From: CAYHGV01 sp964356135
GTDB lineage: Bacteria; Hydrothermota; Tepidihabitantia; CAYHGV01
Assembly: GCA_964356135.1 (NCBI GenBank)
Contig: CAYHGV010000076.1
Coordinates: 1 to 14,483, forward strand
Length of the DNA: 14,483 bases
Reading direction: 5' to 3'
Below are positions 1-7,199 of the stretch, one piece after another. Every line of letters begins with the position of its first letter. The first letter of the stretch is position 1. Made by a program: the position numbers and the translations under genes. The notes below the pieces were generated by a model. The model worked only from the letters and a program-made list of their open reading frames with translations, made no database searches and had not been told where the DNA came from.

Positions 1-55
1 CCACCCTTGGTGGCGCCCTCGCCCAGGCAAAGCGACCCTCAAAGGGTCGCACTAC
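1..55. repeat. Palindromic intergenic element, copy 1 (cut by window start)
   Basis: Two hairpins in tandem. The first, at the window edge, is CCACC-CTT-GGTGG. The second is GCGACCC-TCAAA-GGGTCGC at 32-50, a 7-bp stem. The element ends in TCGCACTAC at 47-55, the same terminus as the second copy at 2796-2891. Its left end lies outside the window. It sits directly upstream of the first radical SAM gene. It resembles REP/BIME-like palindromic units; no transposase is attached. Confidence 0.75.
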
Positions 56-63
56 ATACCTTG

Positions 64-69
64 TATATG
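64..69 (+). promoter_or_regulatory. Possible -10 box of the first radical SAM gene
   Basis: TATATG lies 11 nt before the ATG at 81. No convincing -35 hexamer is visible, because the palindromic element occupies that position. There is no Shine-Dalgarno site between the box and the ATG; the sequence there is A/C-rich. The placement matches the leaderless-type spacing seen at the other promoters in this window, but this is the weakest case. Confidence 0.3.
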
Positions 70-80
70 GACAACACACA

Positions 81-1415
81 ATGAAGACCACCCCTAAAAT
101 CCTTTTCACGACGGTCTATCGCAAATTCAATTATTACGATTATTTTGAAACCAACACCAAGACCTATTTCCGCCCCTCGACCCGACGCATCGCCTCCTAT
201 GGTCTCCGTTTTTTAAAGCAGAACGTCCCGGCATTGGAAATTACCGAATACCCGACCTGGTCCGAGTACCTTAAAAAGCTCCAACACGGCTGGGATGTGG
301 TCGGATTCTCCTTTTATTTAAATGAAATTCATGAAATTCTTGAGATGGCGGATGCGGCACGCAAAGCGGGCGTCAAAGAACTCTGGGCTGGCAACTACGG
401 TGCTTTGACCGAAAGCATCGATAGCAATTTCGACCGGATTTTCCCCGGCTACAGTGAGGTTCCGGTCGCCGCCGCATTCGGGAAAAAAATAGAACGGATT
501 CTCCACCCGCCGCTGATTCAAATTCTGCGGTTGGGCCCGGTTGGATTCCCCTATCTTGCCTTCGGGGTGCTGTTCTGCGAACGCGGCTGTCCGATCCGCT
601 GCAACTTCTGCCAGACTCCGGTTTTCTGCCCGAAACCAACGAAAATTCCCCTGGATTCGATTGAAGCGGTCCTCAAACATTATTCCCAGATAGGCATCAA
701 ACAGATAATGATCCTCGATGAGAATTTTGGGATTTTTAAAGAGCATACCGAAGCGGTCGTTGAACTCTTAGCCCGCTATGGTTTCTTCTGGTGGGTGATG
801 ATTCGTGCCGACCGGGTGGTCGAGAATATTGACCGTTGGATTAACAAAGGTTTCGCCTCCGGTTTTATCGGGGTCGAAAACCTGTCGCCCGCTACCCTCG
901 ACCAGGTTGGCAAACGCGAATCAATCGAAGTGATCGTCGAGTCGATTCGAAAAATGCATGAATACGACTGCTATGTCGGCAACTACTACATCATCGGCTT
1001 TGAACAAGAAACCGAAGCATCGATCCGCGCCGACATCGAAATCCTCGCCCGATTCCGCTGCGATTACAACCAGGTCTGTGTCCTCACCCCGTTGCCGAAA
1101 ACCGGGCTCTGGTCGGACATCGATGAAAAATACGGTATTTTTGAAAAAAACTTTCGCCGCTACGATATGAAGCATCTGGTCTTCAACCACCCCACCATTC
1201 AACCCGAAGCGATGGAACGAATTCTCACCTGGTCGTTTCAAAAACTGAATACCCCCCTTGTTTATTTCGACAGCATCAAGCGGCTTTGCCGACGGTATGT
1301 TTACCACGATGAACCGTTCCACTGGGGTTGGCGGCGGATGCTCAGGGACAACCCGATCAAAGCCCTTGGGTTTAACGACCGCCGTCAGCGATTTTTACCA
1401 ACCGACACAGAATAA
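81..1415 (+). CDS. Radical SAM protein with B12-binding-like N-terminal domain (paralog 1)
   Basis: A 444-residue radical SAM enzyme. The [4Fe-4S]/SAM motif CxxxCxxC is C170-PIR-C174-NF-C177, followed by QTPxFCP with another Cys at 183. Residues 1-140 look like the Rossmann-type B12-binding fold used by B12-dependent radical SAM enzymes (GWDVVGFSFYLNE at 70-82, LWAGNYGAL at 101-109). The DxHxxG histidine motif is absent, so cobalamin binding is unproven. Residues 190-340 carry the Elp3-like barrel (ILDENFG at 211-217, GFIGVENLS at 261-269). The start is supported because the paralog at 2988 begins with the same KxxxLxTTVYR segment. C166 just before the motif is not conserved in the paralog. 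There is no Shine-Dalgarno site. The substrate is unknown. The position beside a UbiA prenyltransferase could mean a lipid or isoprenoid substrate, which is inference. Confidence 0.88.
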   Translation: MKTTPKILFTTVYRKFNYYDYFETNTKTYFRPSTRRIASYGLRFLKQNVPALEITEYPTWSEYLKKLQHGWDVVGFSFYLNEIHEILEMADAARKAGVKELWAGNYGALTESIDSNFDRIFPGYSEVPVAAAFGKKIERILHPPLIQILRLGPVGFPYLAFGVLFCERGCPIRCNFCQTPVFCPKPTKIPLDSIEAVLKHYSQIGIKQIMILDENFGIFKEHTEAVVELLARYGFFWWVMIRADRVVENIDRWINKGFASGFIGVENLSPATLDQVGKRESIEVIVESIRKMHEYDCYVGNYYIIGFEQETEASIRADIEILARFRCDYNQVCVLTPLPKTGLWSDIDEKYGIFEKNFRRYDMKHLVFNHPTIQPEAMERILTWSFQKLNTPLVYFDSIKRLCRRYVYHDEPFHWGWRRMLRDNPIKALGFNDRRQRFLPTDTE

Positions 1416-1769
1416 AAAAAAAGAAATAATTCAACCACAGATGGCGGCACCAAAGATGCCGACACAGACAGACACGGATGGTTCTAAATAAATTTCTCAA
1501 GATGAACACCGATGAAGGGGAAAACGGAGTGACACCAACATGGAGAAAGAAATTATGGGAACCTCGAATGGACACGAACCAACACGAATAAATTTAACCA
1601 CAGATGGCGCCTCGGAACGAGGCGCACACGGATAAGAACGGATACACACCGATACCGCCGACCCAGAATATATATTTCCAGTTAAACTGGTAAAAATATC
1701 GTCATGGTGTGCGTTTTTTTTCGCCACGAATCTTGGCGGATTTGTGGTTCAAAATCAGTTTGTTAATCT
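1416..1769. repeat. Gene-free spacer with degenerate CACAGATGG-type repeats and small hairpins
   Basis: No credible gene lies here. The spacer holds scattered degenerate units of the kind CACAGATGG, CACGGATGG, CACCGATGA and CACGAA. AACCACAGATGGCG occurs exactly at 1433-1446 and again at 1596-1609, and each copy runs into a hairpin. The first hairpin is CGGCA/TGCCG. The second is the stronger GCGCCTCG-GAA-CGAGGCGC at 1607-1625. CCAGTT-A-AACTGG is at 1678-1690. CGCCA/TGGCG near 1722-1738 is followed by GATTTGTGGTT, the reverse-strand form of the same repeat type. A T8 run at about 1714-1721 has no stem directly before it, so it is not called a terminator. Such decayed repeat fields occur in many uncultured bacterial genomes; their function is unknown. 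Confidence 0.6.
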
Positions 1770-2699
1770 TTACGGAGCAAACAGCTTCCCGGTAATAATC
1801 AGCCCTAAGACCGCCAACCCCAAAACATAGTAAATAAGAAAAATCAAGTTCTCATTCACTCGCTTCCTGAAACACAACCACAAGCTCACGATCCCGCACG
1901 GCGCTGCGAGAATATAGAGCTTGGGATAGTTCAAAATCAGCGGTGCAACCAGATAACCCGCCAGCACCAAAATCCCATTCACCCGCCCCCCCCATTTCGG
2001 TCCGAGCATCGTAAACAGGGTAATAACCCCTTGATTTTTATCACCGGCGATGTCCTTGGCATCTTTGGTCCCAAAGGCAAGCGTAATGGTTGTTATCAAC
2101 AGTAAAGTCATTCGGGGCGGAAACAGGCTCAACGCTTTACCGTCTGCCCAAACCGCAAAACCGGCAAGCATCATCGCCCATGCCCAGAGGCTCAAACTAA
2201 AAATCGACAGCGGATAAAACCGTTTGATTCGCAACGGCGGCACCGAATAGATGAAACTTAAAATATGGAACGCCAAAACAAACACCACGACCGCCGGTTT
2301 GAATGCACAGGCAAATAAAAGAGAAAGCAAACCAGCGATACCGAAGAGAATAATGGTGAACCGCGGGGTGAGGATACCGGCGGTTACGGGAGTGATATTG
2401 TTTGCAATCCGGTCTCCTTCGGCATCAAAATAATCGTTCAGGAAGACCGCGGACTGAAATGATAACAAACCGATGAGCGCGACACCGACCAGCGCCAGAA
2501 TATTCAGTGGCTCGGTGATAAAAAACTGGCGATAGCCCAAGAAATAGCCGCCGACTGCCATTCCAATATAATGAATAAAACGGGTGAACCGGAGTTGTTT
2601 TATGATTAAAAAAAACTGCTTCGGCTTCCAGAACACGAAACCCAGGAGTAAAACCGCGGTCAGAACAAAACCACCGATCAAAATCAGGTTTGCAGGCAT
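1770..2699 (-). CDS. UbiA-family prenyltransferase
   Basis: A 309-residue integral membrane protein with about eight or nine hydrophobic helices. UbiA enzymes transfer a polyprenyl group from a polyprenyl diphosphate to an acceptor inside the membrane. Both Asp-rich motifs that bind the Mg-diphosphate are present: NDYFDAEGD at 88-96 (NDxxDxxxD) and DAKDIAGD at 213-220 (DxxDxxxD). The acceptor (quinone, heme, chlorophyll or glycerol phosphate type) cannot be assigned. The segment after motif 1 (NNITPVTAG) does not match the NRPxRPI signature of chlorophyll-synthase or archaeal DGGGP-synthase members. An in-frame TTG at 2702 directly precedes the chosen ATG at 2699. The ATG is preferred because the promoter -10 box lies 6 nt before it, so the transcript would begin at about the ATG. 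The gene is transcribed away from the second radical SAM gene and towards the first. Confidence 0.85.
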   Translation of the reverse strand: MPANLILIGGFVLTAVLLLGFVFWKPKQFFLIIKQLRFTRFIHYIGMAVGGYFLGYRQFFITEPLNILALVGVALIGLLSFQSAVFLNDYFDAEGDRIANNITPVTAGILTPRFTIILFGIAGLLSLLFACAFKPAVVVFVLAFHILSFIYSVPPLRIKRFYPLSIFSLSLWAWAMMLAGFAVWADGKALSLFPPRMTLLLITTITLAFGTKDAKDIAGDKNQGVITLFTMLGPKWGGRVNGILVLAGYLVAPLILNYPKLYILAAPCGIVSLWLCFRKRVNENLIFLIYYVLGLAVLGLIITGKLFAP

Positions 2700-2705
2700 C
2701 AACCG

Positions 2706-2733
2706 AGCATACTTCTAATAGTGTTTACGTCAA
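2706..2733 (-). promoter_or_regulatory. Promoter of the UbiA gene, leaderless type
   Basis: On the - strand the -35 is TTGACG (2733-2728), the spacer is 16 nt, and the -10 is TATGCT (2711-2706). Only 6 nt separate the -10 box from the ATG at 2699, so transcription should start at or within a base of the start codon. The -10 box lies inside AGCATACT (2706-2713), which has an exact inverted copy, AGTATGCT, at 2749-2756. Confidence 0.55.
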
Positions 2734-2795
2734 GAGGACGAATCGGTGAGTATGCTTCATTATCTACGTAGCGCAACGGTTTTTGCATAACCGGT

Positions 2796-2891
2796 GTAGT
2801 GCGAGGCTTTCGCCACCCTTGGTGGCGCCCTTTTCGCCACCCTTGGTGGCGCCCTCGCCCACGCAAGGCGACCTTCAAAGAGTCGCACTAC
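2796..2891. repeat. TIR-bounded palindromic element, copy 2
   Basis: A 96-bp element with perfect 9-bp terminal inverted repeats, GTAGTGCGA (2796-2804) and TCGCACTAC (2883-2891). Inside are two copies of the hairpin CGCCACC-CTT-GGTGGCG (2811-2827 and 2835-2851), each followed by GCCC. A third, imperfect hairpin (GCGACC/AGTCGC) lies near the right end. Compared with copy 1 at 1-55, its first hairpin is duplicated and its last hairpin has lost perfect pairing. It carries no coding capacity and would need a transposase in trans if it is mobile. The translation of this region gives a spurious HPWWRP repeat when a gene is called from the GTG at 2799. Confidence 0.8.
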
Positions 2892-2949
2892 GGTCGAAAA
2901 GGAAATCTGACCGAGAATATTTTCGGTGCTGAATTTTTTATCGTGCTCC

Positions 2950-2977
2950 TTGACAAGGTTCCAAAATCAGCTACCCT
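2950..2977 (+). promoter_or_regulatory. Promoter of the second radical SAM gene, leaderless type
   Basis: Consensus -35 TTGACA (2950-2955), a 16-nt spacer and a weak -10 TACCCT (2972-2977). Ten nt separate the -10 box from the ATG at 2988, leaving a 5' leader of only about 2-4 nt. No Shine-Dalgarno site is present. Confidence 0.45.
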
Positions 2978-2987
2978 TTACCCGGAC

Positions 2988-4304
2988 ATGGGTAAACCAC
3001 GGGTTCTATTGACGACCGTCTACCGACGGTTCAAATCCGATTATTATGATTATTTTGGAGCCAACACTAAAACAAAACTGAGACTGATGTGGCCACGCTA
3101 TATCTCTTTTGGCTTACGCTTTTTAAAACAAAATCTGCCCGAGGTCGAAATCCTCGAATATCCAACCTGGCACGAGTATCTCAAGAAACTCAAGGAAGGC
3201 TGGGATGTGGTCGGCTTCTCCTTCTATTTGAATGAAACCGGCGAGATTATTCAGATGGCGGAAGAGGCACGGCGCCAAGGGGTAAAAGAACTCTGGGCCG
3301 GGAATTATGGTGCCTTAACCGAAGGCCTGAATAAATATTTTGATAAGCTCTTCTTCGGTTATGCCGAACAAACGGTCGGAGAGATTCTGGGAAAGAAAGT
3401 CGAAACCGTCATCCATCCTCCGCTGTTCACCCCGACCAATTTAGGTCCCTTCGGTTTTAAGTACAAAACCTTCGGGGTTCTTTTTACCCAGCGGGGTTGT
3501 GCGATTGGCTGTTCCTTCTGCCAGACTCCGCTCTTCTGCCCCAATCCCCGGACGATTCCCTTAGCATCGATTGAACGAGTGCTTAACGATTATAAACGCC
3601 GGGGTGTCCACGAAGTTATCATTCTCGATGAAAGCTTCGGGCTGTTCAAAGCACATACTCTTGCCGTGATCGAACTCTTAGTCGAATATGGAATCATCTG
3701 GTCGGCAATGATCCGGGCAGATGTTTTATTGAAACATCTGCCTGACTGGAGTAAAAAAGGTCTGGTTGGCGCTTTCATCGGTATCGAAAGTTTATCTCAG
3801 CACACTCTTGACGCCCTCCAGAAAAAAGAGAAGGTAGAAATCATCACCGAACTGGTGCGAAAAACCCATGAACTGAAATGTTTTATTATCGGCTACTATA
3901 TGATCGGCTATGAAACGGACACTTCGAATTCTATTCGCCGGGATCTGTATAATTTAGCAAACCTTAGAATCGATTTGCATCAACTCTGTATCATCACCCC
4001 CCTCCCCAGAACTCCATTCTGGTATAAAACCGATATGAAATACGGAATCTTTGAGAAAGATTGGAGAAAATATGATACCAAACACCTGGTTTTTAACCAC
4101 CCCCACATTAAACCGGAGGAAATGGAAGAACTCTTAGCCTGGGGCTGTCAACACTTAAATTCGACTGGGCGCTACGTCAGTTGTATTCAACGCATGAGCC
4201 GTCGTTATTTAATGGCCAGACCGGCACATCTCTTCACGGCACCGGTTCAGGCGTTAACTTTTGACCATAAGGACCGGCGTTCCCAATGGTTCTTTAAAAA
4301 ATAA
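2988..4304 (+). CDS. Radical SAM protein with B12-binding-like N-terminal domain (paralog 2)
   Basis: A 438-residue paralog of the enzyme at 81-1415; by eye more than half of the positions agree along the whole length. The SAM/[4Fe-4S] motif is C171-AIG-C175-SF-C178, with the conserved QTPLFCP and C184. The B12-binding-like N-domain (GWDVVGFSFYLNE at 71-83, LWAGNYGAL at 102-110) again lacks DxHxxG. The frame stays open upstream to a GTG at 2799, but that extension is translated from the palindromic element and has no match in paralog 1. The ATG at 2988 gives the matching N-terminus and lies just after a promoter, so it is chosen. The gene is followed, after 20 bp, by the protease promoter. 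The differences between paralogs (first Cys before the motif, C-terminal tail from residue 390) suggest divergent substrates. The reaction is unknown. Confidence 0.87.
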   Translation: MGKPRVLLTTVYRRFKSDYYDYFGANTKTKLRLMWPRYISFGLRFLKQNLPEVEILEYPTWHEYLKKLKEGWDVVGFSFYLNETGEIIQMAEEARRQGVKELWAGNYGALTEGLNKYFDKLFFGYAEQTVGEILGKKVETVIHPPLFTPTNLGPFGFKYKTFGVLFTQRGCAIGCSFCQTPLFCPNPRTIPLASIERVLNDYKRRGVHEVIILDESFGLFKAHTLAVIELLVEYGIIWSAMIRADVLLKHLPDWSKKGLVGAFIGIESLSQHTLDALQKKEKVEIITELVRKTHELKCFIIGYYMIGYETDTSNSIRRDLYNLANLRIDLHQLCIITPLPRTPFWYKTDMKYGIFEKDWRKYDTKHLVFNHPHIKPEEMEELLAWGCQHLNSTGRYVSCIQRMSRRYLMARPAHLFTAPVQALTFDHKDRRSQWFFKK

Positions 4305-4324
4305 CCCGGCCGTTCCCCCGACTA

Positions 4325-4370
4325 TTGACAAAACCCTTAATTTCGCGTATGAATAATCTAATCAAGGAGG
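4325..4370 (+). promoter_or_regulatory. Promoter and Shine-Dalgarno site of the subtilase gene
   Basis: A consensus -35 TTGACA (4325-4330), a 17-nt spacer and -10 TATGAA (4348-4353) form the best sigma70-type promoter in the window. Unlike the leaderless-type promoters here, it leaves about 14-16 nt of leader, which contains AAGGAGG at 4364-4370. That site lies 4 nt before the GTG at 4375 and fixes this non-ATG start. Confidence 0.75.
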
Positions 4371-4374
4371 CTTT

Positions 4375-7029
4375 GTGAAAATAATTAGTAAACTACTCGT
4401 TTCGGTATTAGTGTTAGTGGCTGTGGCTCATAGCCACGAAGAGATTATTAAAGGACAGCTCCTCGTCCAATTCCAGGAGCCTTATCGCTTTCAAATTTCC
4501 CTCGAGGGCTCTTCTACCGGTTTGACGCCATCGACCACCAGTGCCACCGGACTCATTAACGTTGATAATTTAAGTCGACAGTTTGGCGTCTATAAGATTG
4601 AAAAGGTCATAACCGACCCGCGGTTAGCACACGAAGAAAAAGACTTCGGCCTTGACCGGCTCTATCTGTTTTATTTTCCAACAACGGTCAATACCGCTGA
4701 AATCGTAGCAGCGTATAAAAAACTCTCCGAGGTCGAAGAAGCCTGGCCCAATCTGGCATTGCCGGTATACGACCGGCCCAACGACCCCCAATTCGGCTGG
4801 CACCTCAACAAGTGCGAATTGCCCGGTGCCTGGGATATCAGCCACGGCGACAGCTCGATTGTCGTCTGCTGCGTCGATAACGGGGTGGTTTGGAACCATG
4901 AAGACCTTGAAGACAATCTCTGGATAAACACCGAGGAAGATATCAACCATGATGGGAAGTTCACCACTGCCGACTTGGACGGCATCGACAATGATGGCAA
5001 TGGCAAAGTAGATGATGTCATCGGCTGGAATTTCAAGCACGCGACTCCGGACCCCAAACCCGATATTATCGACGCCTATTATGCCAGCCACGGCACCAAC
5101 ACCACCAGCGCGGCAGTGGGAGTCACCAATAATGGAAAAGGGATTGCCAGCCCGGGCTGGAGCTGTCGGGGTATGGCGATAAACTGCGACCTCGACAACG
5201 CCCATATCAATACCACGTTAGCCATTCAGGGGATTCAGTATGCAGCCGCTAATGGTGCGAAAATTATCAACATGAGTTTTGGCGGAACCGGCTATAACCC
5301 CCATGCCGGTGCGATCGACTATGCCAAAGCGAGAGGTTGTGTGCTGTTCGGTGCCGCCGGCAACGAAAACACCTCTACCACCAGCTACCCGGCAGGAGAC
5401 CCGGATGTGATTGCGGTCGCGGCAACCGACCAGCAGGACACAAAATCGAGCTATTCGAACTACGGAACCTGGGTAGATATCTGCGCTCCGGGAGACAATG
5501 TCATTGCCGCCAAACTCAACAACCAATACGAAGGTGTATACGGCACATCTATTGCCAGTCCGATTGCCGCCGGCATTGCCGCTCTTCTCTGGGCGGCAAA
5601 CCCCGGCTGGAGCCGTGACCAGATTCAACAGCAGATACTCAACTCCTGCGACCCGATGCCAGACCCGCTCTATACCGGCGGACAACTGGGCCATGGGCGT
5701 ATCAATGCCTACCGGGCGGTCGGAAAAGGGTCGAGAGCGTATCTGACCGCAACCAATATAAAGATTGATGATAGCGGTGCCAATAACAACGGAATTGCCG
5801 AACAGGGCGAAGCCGTGAAACTGATCGTCACCCTCCTCGATTCCACCGGCTGGCAGAATGCAACCAATGTCAAGGCAACCTTAACTGCTCTCGACAATAC
5901 GATTACGATTACCGCCAACAGTGCAACCTACGGCACGATCGCCGCCGGCTCTTCCAAGGACAATGCCTCCTCACCATTCGCTTTTACCGTCGCCCCGAGT
6001 GCGCTCTCCCATAAAGCGGTCTTCTCATTACAGATCCAGAGCACGCCCCCGAGTTATCAAACGGTCGATACGCTGATTGTGACGATCGGCAAACCGAAAG
6101 TCCTTTTAGTCGATGACGATAACGGAAAGGACTACGAAAAGTGGTATAAGAGCGCCCTCGACAGTGCCTATGCCAACTACGGTAGCTGGACGGTCAAAAC
6201 CCAGGGCAGCCCTTCGGCTGCAACCTTAAAAGCATACTCGACCGTCATCTGGTTTACCGGCGATGACACCACCACTGCTTTAACCACCGATGAAATCAAC
6301 GGGTTAAAAGAATTCTTAGACGCGGGCCGCAAGCTCTTCATCTCCGGTCAAAACATCGGTCAGAGTATTTCGGCTGATCCTTTTTATGCCAACTATCTCC
6401 ACGCTCAATTTCAAACCGCCGGTACCGGGAAATATTTCGCCTATGGGATGGATGACCCGATAGGTCAGGATGATACCCTGGCGTTGGCTGGAACCGGTGG
6501 CGCGAGCAATGCCAAATCCAACGACGGCATCGCCCCCGTATCCCCGGCACAGACGATCTTTAAATATAAAGACACGAACTATGGTGCGGCGGTCCGCTTT
6601 ACCGGCGCCTACCAGGTCATCTACGCCGCCTTTCCCTTCGAAGCAATTGATGGTGTCGGCACACGCTATCTCCAGAAACCGGCACTGATCCAGCGGATTC
6701 TCTTCCAATACAACGAAATCCCGGTGTTTGAGGAATCACCGCCGGTCGTCTCGCCGTTATCGAAGATTGAGATCTCCCCCAACCCCTTCCACCGGACAAC
6801 AACCATTACCTACCAGTTGACCGCTCCCGCCTTTGTGACCTTAAAGGTCTACGATGTCAGCGGCACTGCAGTCGCAACCTTAGCCAATGAATCCAAACAA
6901 CCGGGCAGGTTTACGGTCGTCTGGGATGGTCGGGACCACGCCGGCACACCCGTCCCGGCCGGGGTCTATTTCTACCATCTGGAATGGAACGGCAAAAGCT
7001 CGCTTGAAAAGGCGGTGCTCGTAAAATAA
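4375..7029 (+). CDS. Secreted subtilisin-like (S8) serine protease with C-terminal sorting domain
   Basis: An 884-residue exported protease. Residues 1-20 form a signal peptide (KIISK n-region, hydrophobic core to AHS). A prodomain-like segment follows to about 125, then the S8 domain at about 135-450. The catalytic residues are D168 (VDNG), H239 (SHGTN) and S392 (GTSIASP), with the oxyanion Asn at 330 (AAGNEN). The family norm is HGTH and GTSMASPH; here the second His is N242 and the His after SP is Ile, but the triad is intact. An Asp/Asn-rich insert at 189-214 (DxNxDG and DxDxDGNG) looks like calcium loops. A beta-sandwich follows at 455-570, then a Rossmann-like domain at 574-690, which opens with KVLLVDDDNG. 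The C-terminal domain (about 797-884: SPNPF, LKVYDVSG, VVWDGRD, PAGVYFYHL, KAVLVK) is a Por/FlgD-type sorting domain. It starts with GTG. The cyclophilin gene follows 170 bp later. Confidence 0.92.
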   Translation: MKIISKLLVSVLVLVAVAHSHEEIIKGQLLVQFQEPYRFQISLEGSSTGLTPSTTSATGLINVDNLSRQFGVYKIEKVITDPRLAHEEKDFGLDRLYLFYFPTTVNTAEIVAAYKKLSEVEEAWPNLALPVYDRPNDPQFGWHLNKCELPGAWDISHGDSSIVVCCVDNGVVWNHEDLEDNLWINTEEDINHDGKFTTADLDGIDNDGNGKVDDVIGWNFKHATPDPKPDIIDAYYASHGTNTTSAAVGVTNNGKGIASPGWSCRGMAINCDLDNAHINTTLAIQGIQYAAANGAKIINMSFGGTGYNPHAGAIDYAKARGCVLFGAAGNENTSTTSYPAGDPDVIAVAATDQQDTKSSYSNYGTWVDICAPGDNVIAAKLNNQYEGVYGTSIASPIAAGIAALLWAANPGWSRDQIQQQILNSCDPMPDPLYTGGQLGHGRINAYRAVGKGSRAYLTATNIKIDDSGANNNGIAEQGEAVKLIVTLLDSTGWQNATNVKATLTALDNTITITANSATYGTIAAGSSKDNASSPFAFTVAPSALSHKAVFSLQIQSTPPSYQTVDTLIVTIGKPKVLLVDDDNGKDYEKWYKSALDSAYANYGSWTVKTQGSPSAATLKAYSTVIWFTGDDTTTALTTDEINGLKEFLDAGRKLFISGQNIGQSISADPFYANYLHAQFQTAGTGKYFAYGMDDPIGQDDTLALAGTGGASNAKSNDGIAPVSPAQTIFKYKDTNYGAAVRFTGAYQVIYAAFPFEAIDGVGTRYLQKPALIQRILFQYNEIPVFEESPPVVSPLSKIEISPNPFHRTTTITYQLTAPAFVTLKVYDVSGTAVATLANESKQPGRFTVVWDGRDHAGTPVPAGVYFYHLEWNGKSSLEKAVLVK

Positions 7030-7070
7030 ATGCGACCAACCTTGGATTTTAACATATTTCTGGTCGCATT
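7029..7070 (+). other. Inverted repeat after the protease gene
   Basis: AATGCGACCA (7029-7038) pairs perfectly with TGGTCGCATT (7061-7070) around a 22-nt loop. It begins on the last base of the stop codon. No T-tract follows, so it is not a normal intrinsic terminator. It could stabilise the 3' end, attenuate read-through or bind a regulator. Confidence 0.5.
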
Positions 7071-7124
7071 CACTTCCCTCCCAAATTAAAACCGCCCATT
7101 CATGGCGGACACACGGAGGGAACA

Positions 7125-7148
7125 ATGAAAGTAACGGTACAAACATAA
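7125..7148 (+). CDS. Possible 7-codon leader ORF (MKVTVQT)
   Basis: ATG at 7125 is preceded by GGAGGG (7115-7120) with 4 nt between, the same spacing as the AAGGAGG sites of the two real genes on either side. It encodes MKVTVQT and stops at TAA 7146-7148, 51 nt before the cyclophilin start. It may be a translated leader peptide or simply a chance match; nothing else supports it. Confidence 0.25.
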   Translation: MKVTVQT

Positions 7149-7199
7149 ATATTTTAAAACGGCAGTCACGAATTGAAAATAACCTATCAAGGAGGTAAA

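Noticed and set aside
318..746. 142-codon frame on the - strand inside the first radical SAM gene
   Set aside because: It is fully antisense to a gene with clear motifs and shows no domain or start signal of its own.
1714..1721. T8 run as terminator of the first radical SAM gene
   Set aside because: No stem directly precedes it; the nearest palindrome (CCAGTTAAACTGG) is about 24 nt away and has too short a loop.
2799..2987. N-terminal extension of the second radical SAM protein from the GTG at 2799 (HPWWRP repeats)
   Set aside because: It is the translation of the palindromic element, has no counterpart in paralog 1, and lies before the TTGACA promoter at 2950.
4624..5694. Long - strand frames (193 and 158 codons) opposite the subtilase
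   Set aside because: They are shadows of the protease coding frame; the protease triad and domains are unambiguous.
7173..7199. Upstream in-frame start of the cyclophilin gene at 7173
   Set aside because: It would place the AAGGAGG ribosome site inside the gene and add a charged stretch before the lipoprotein signal.
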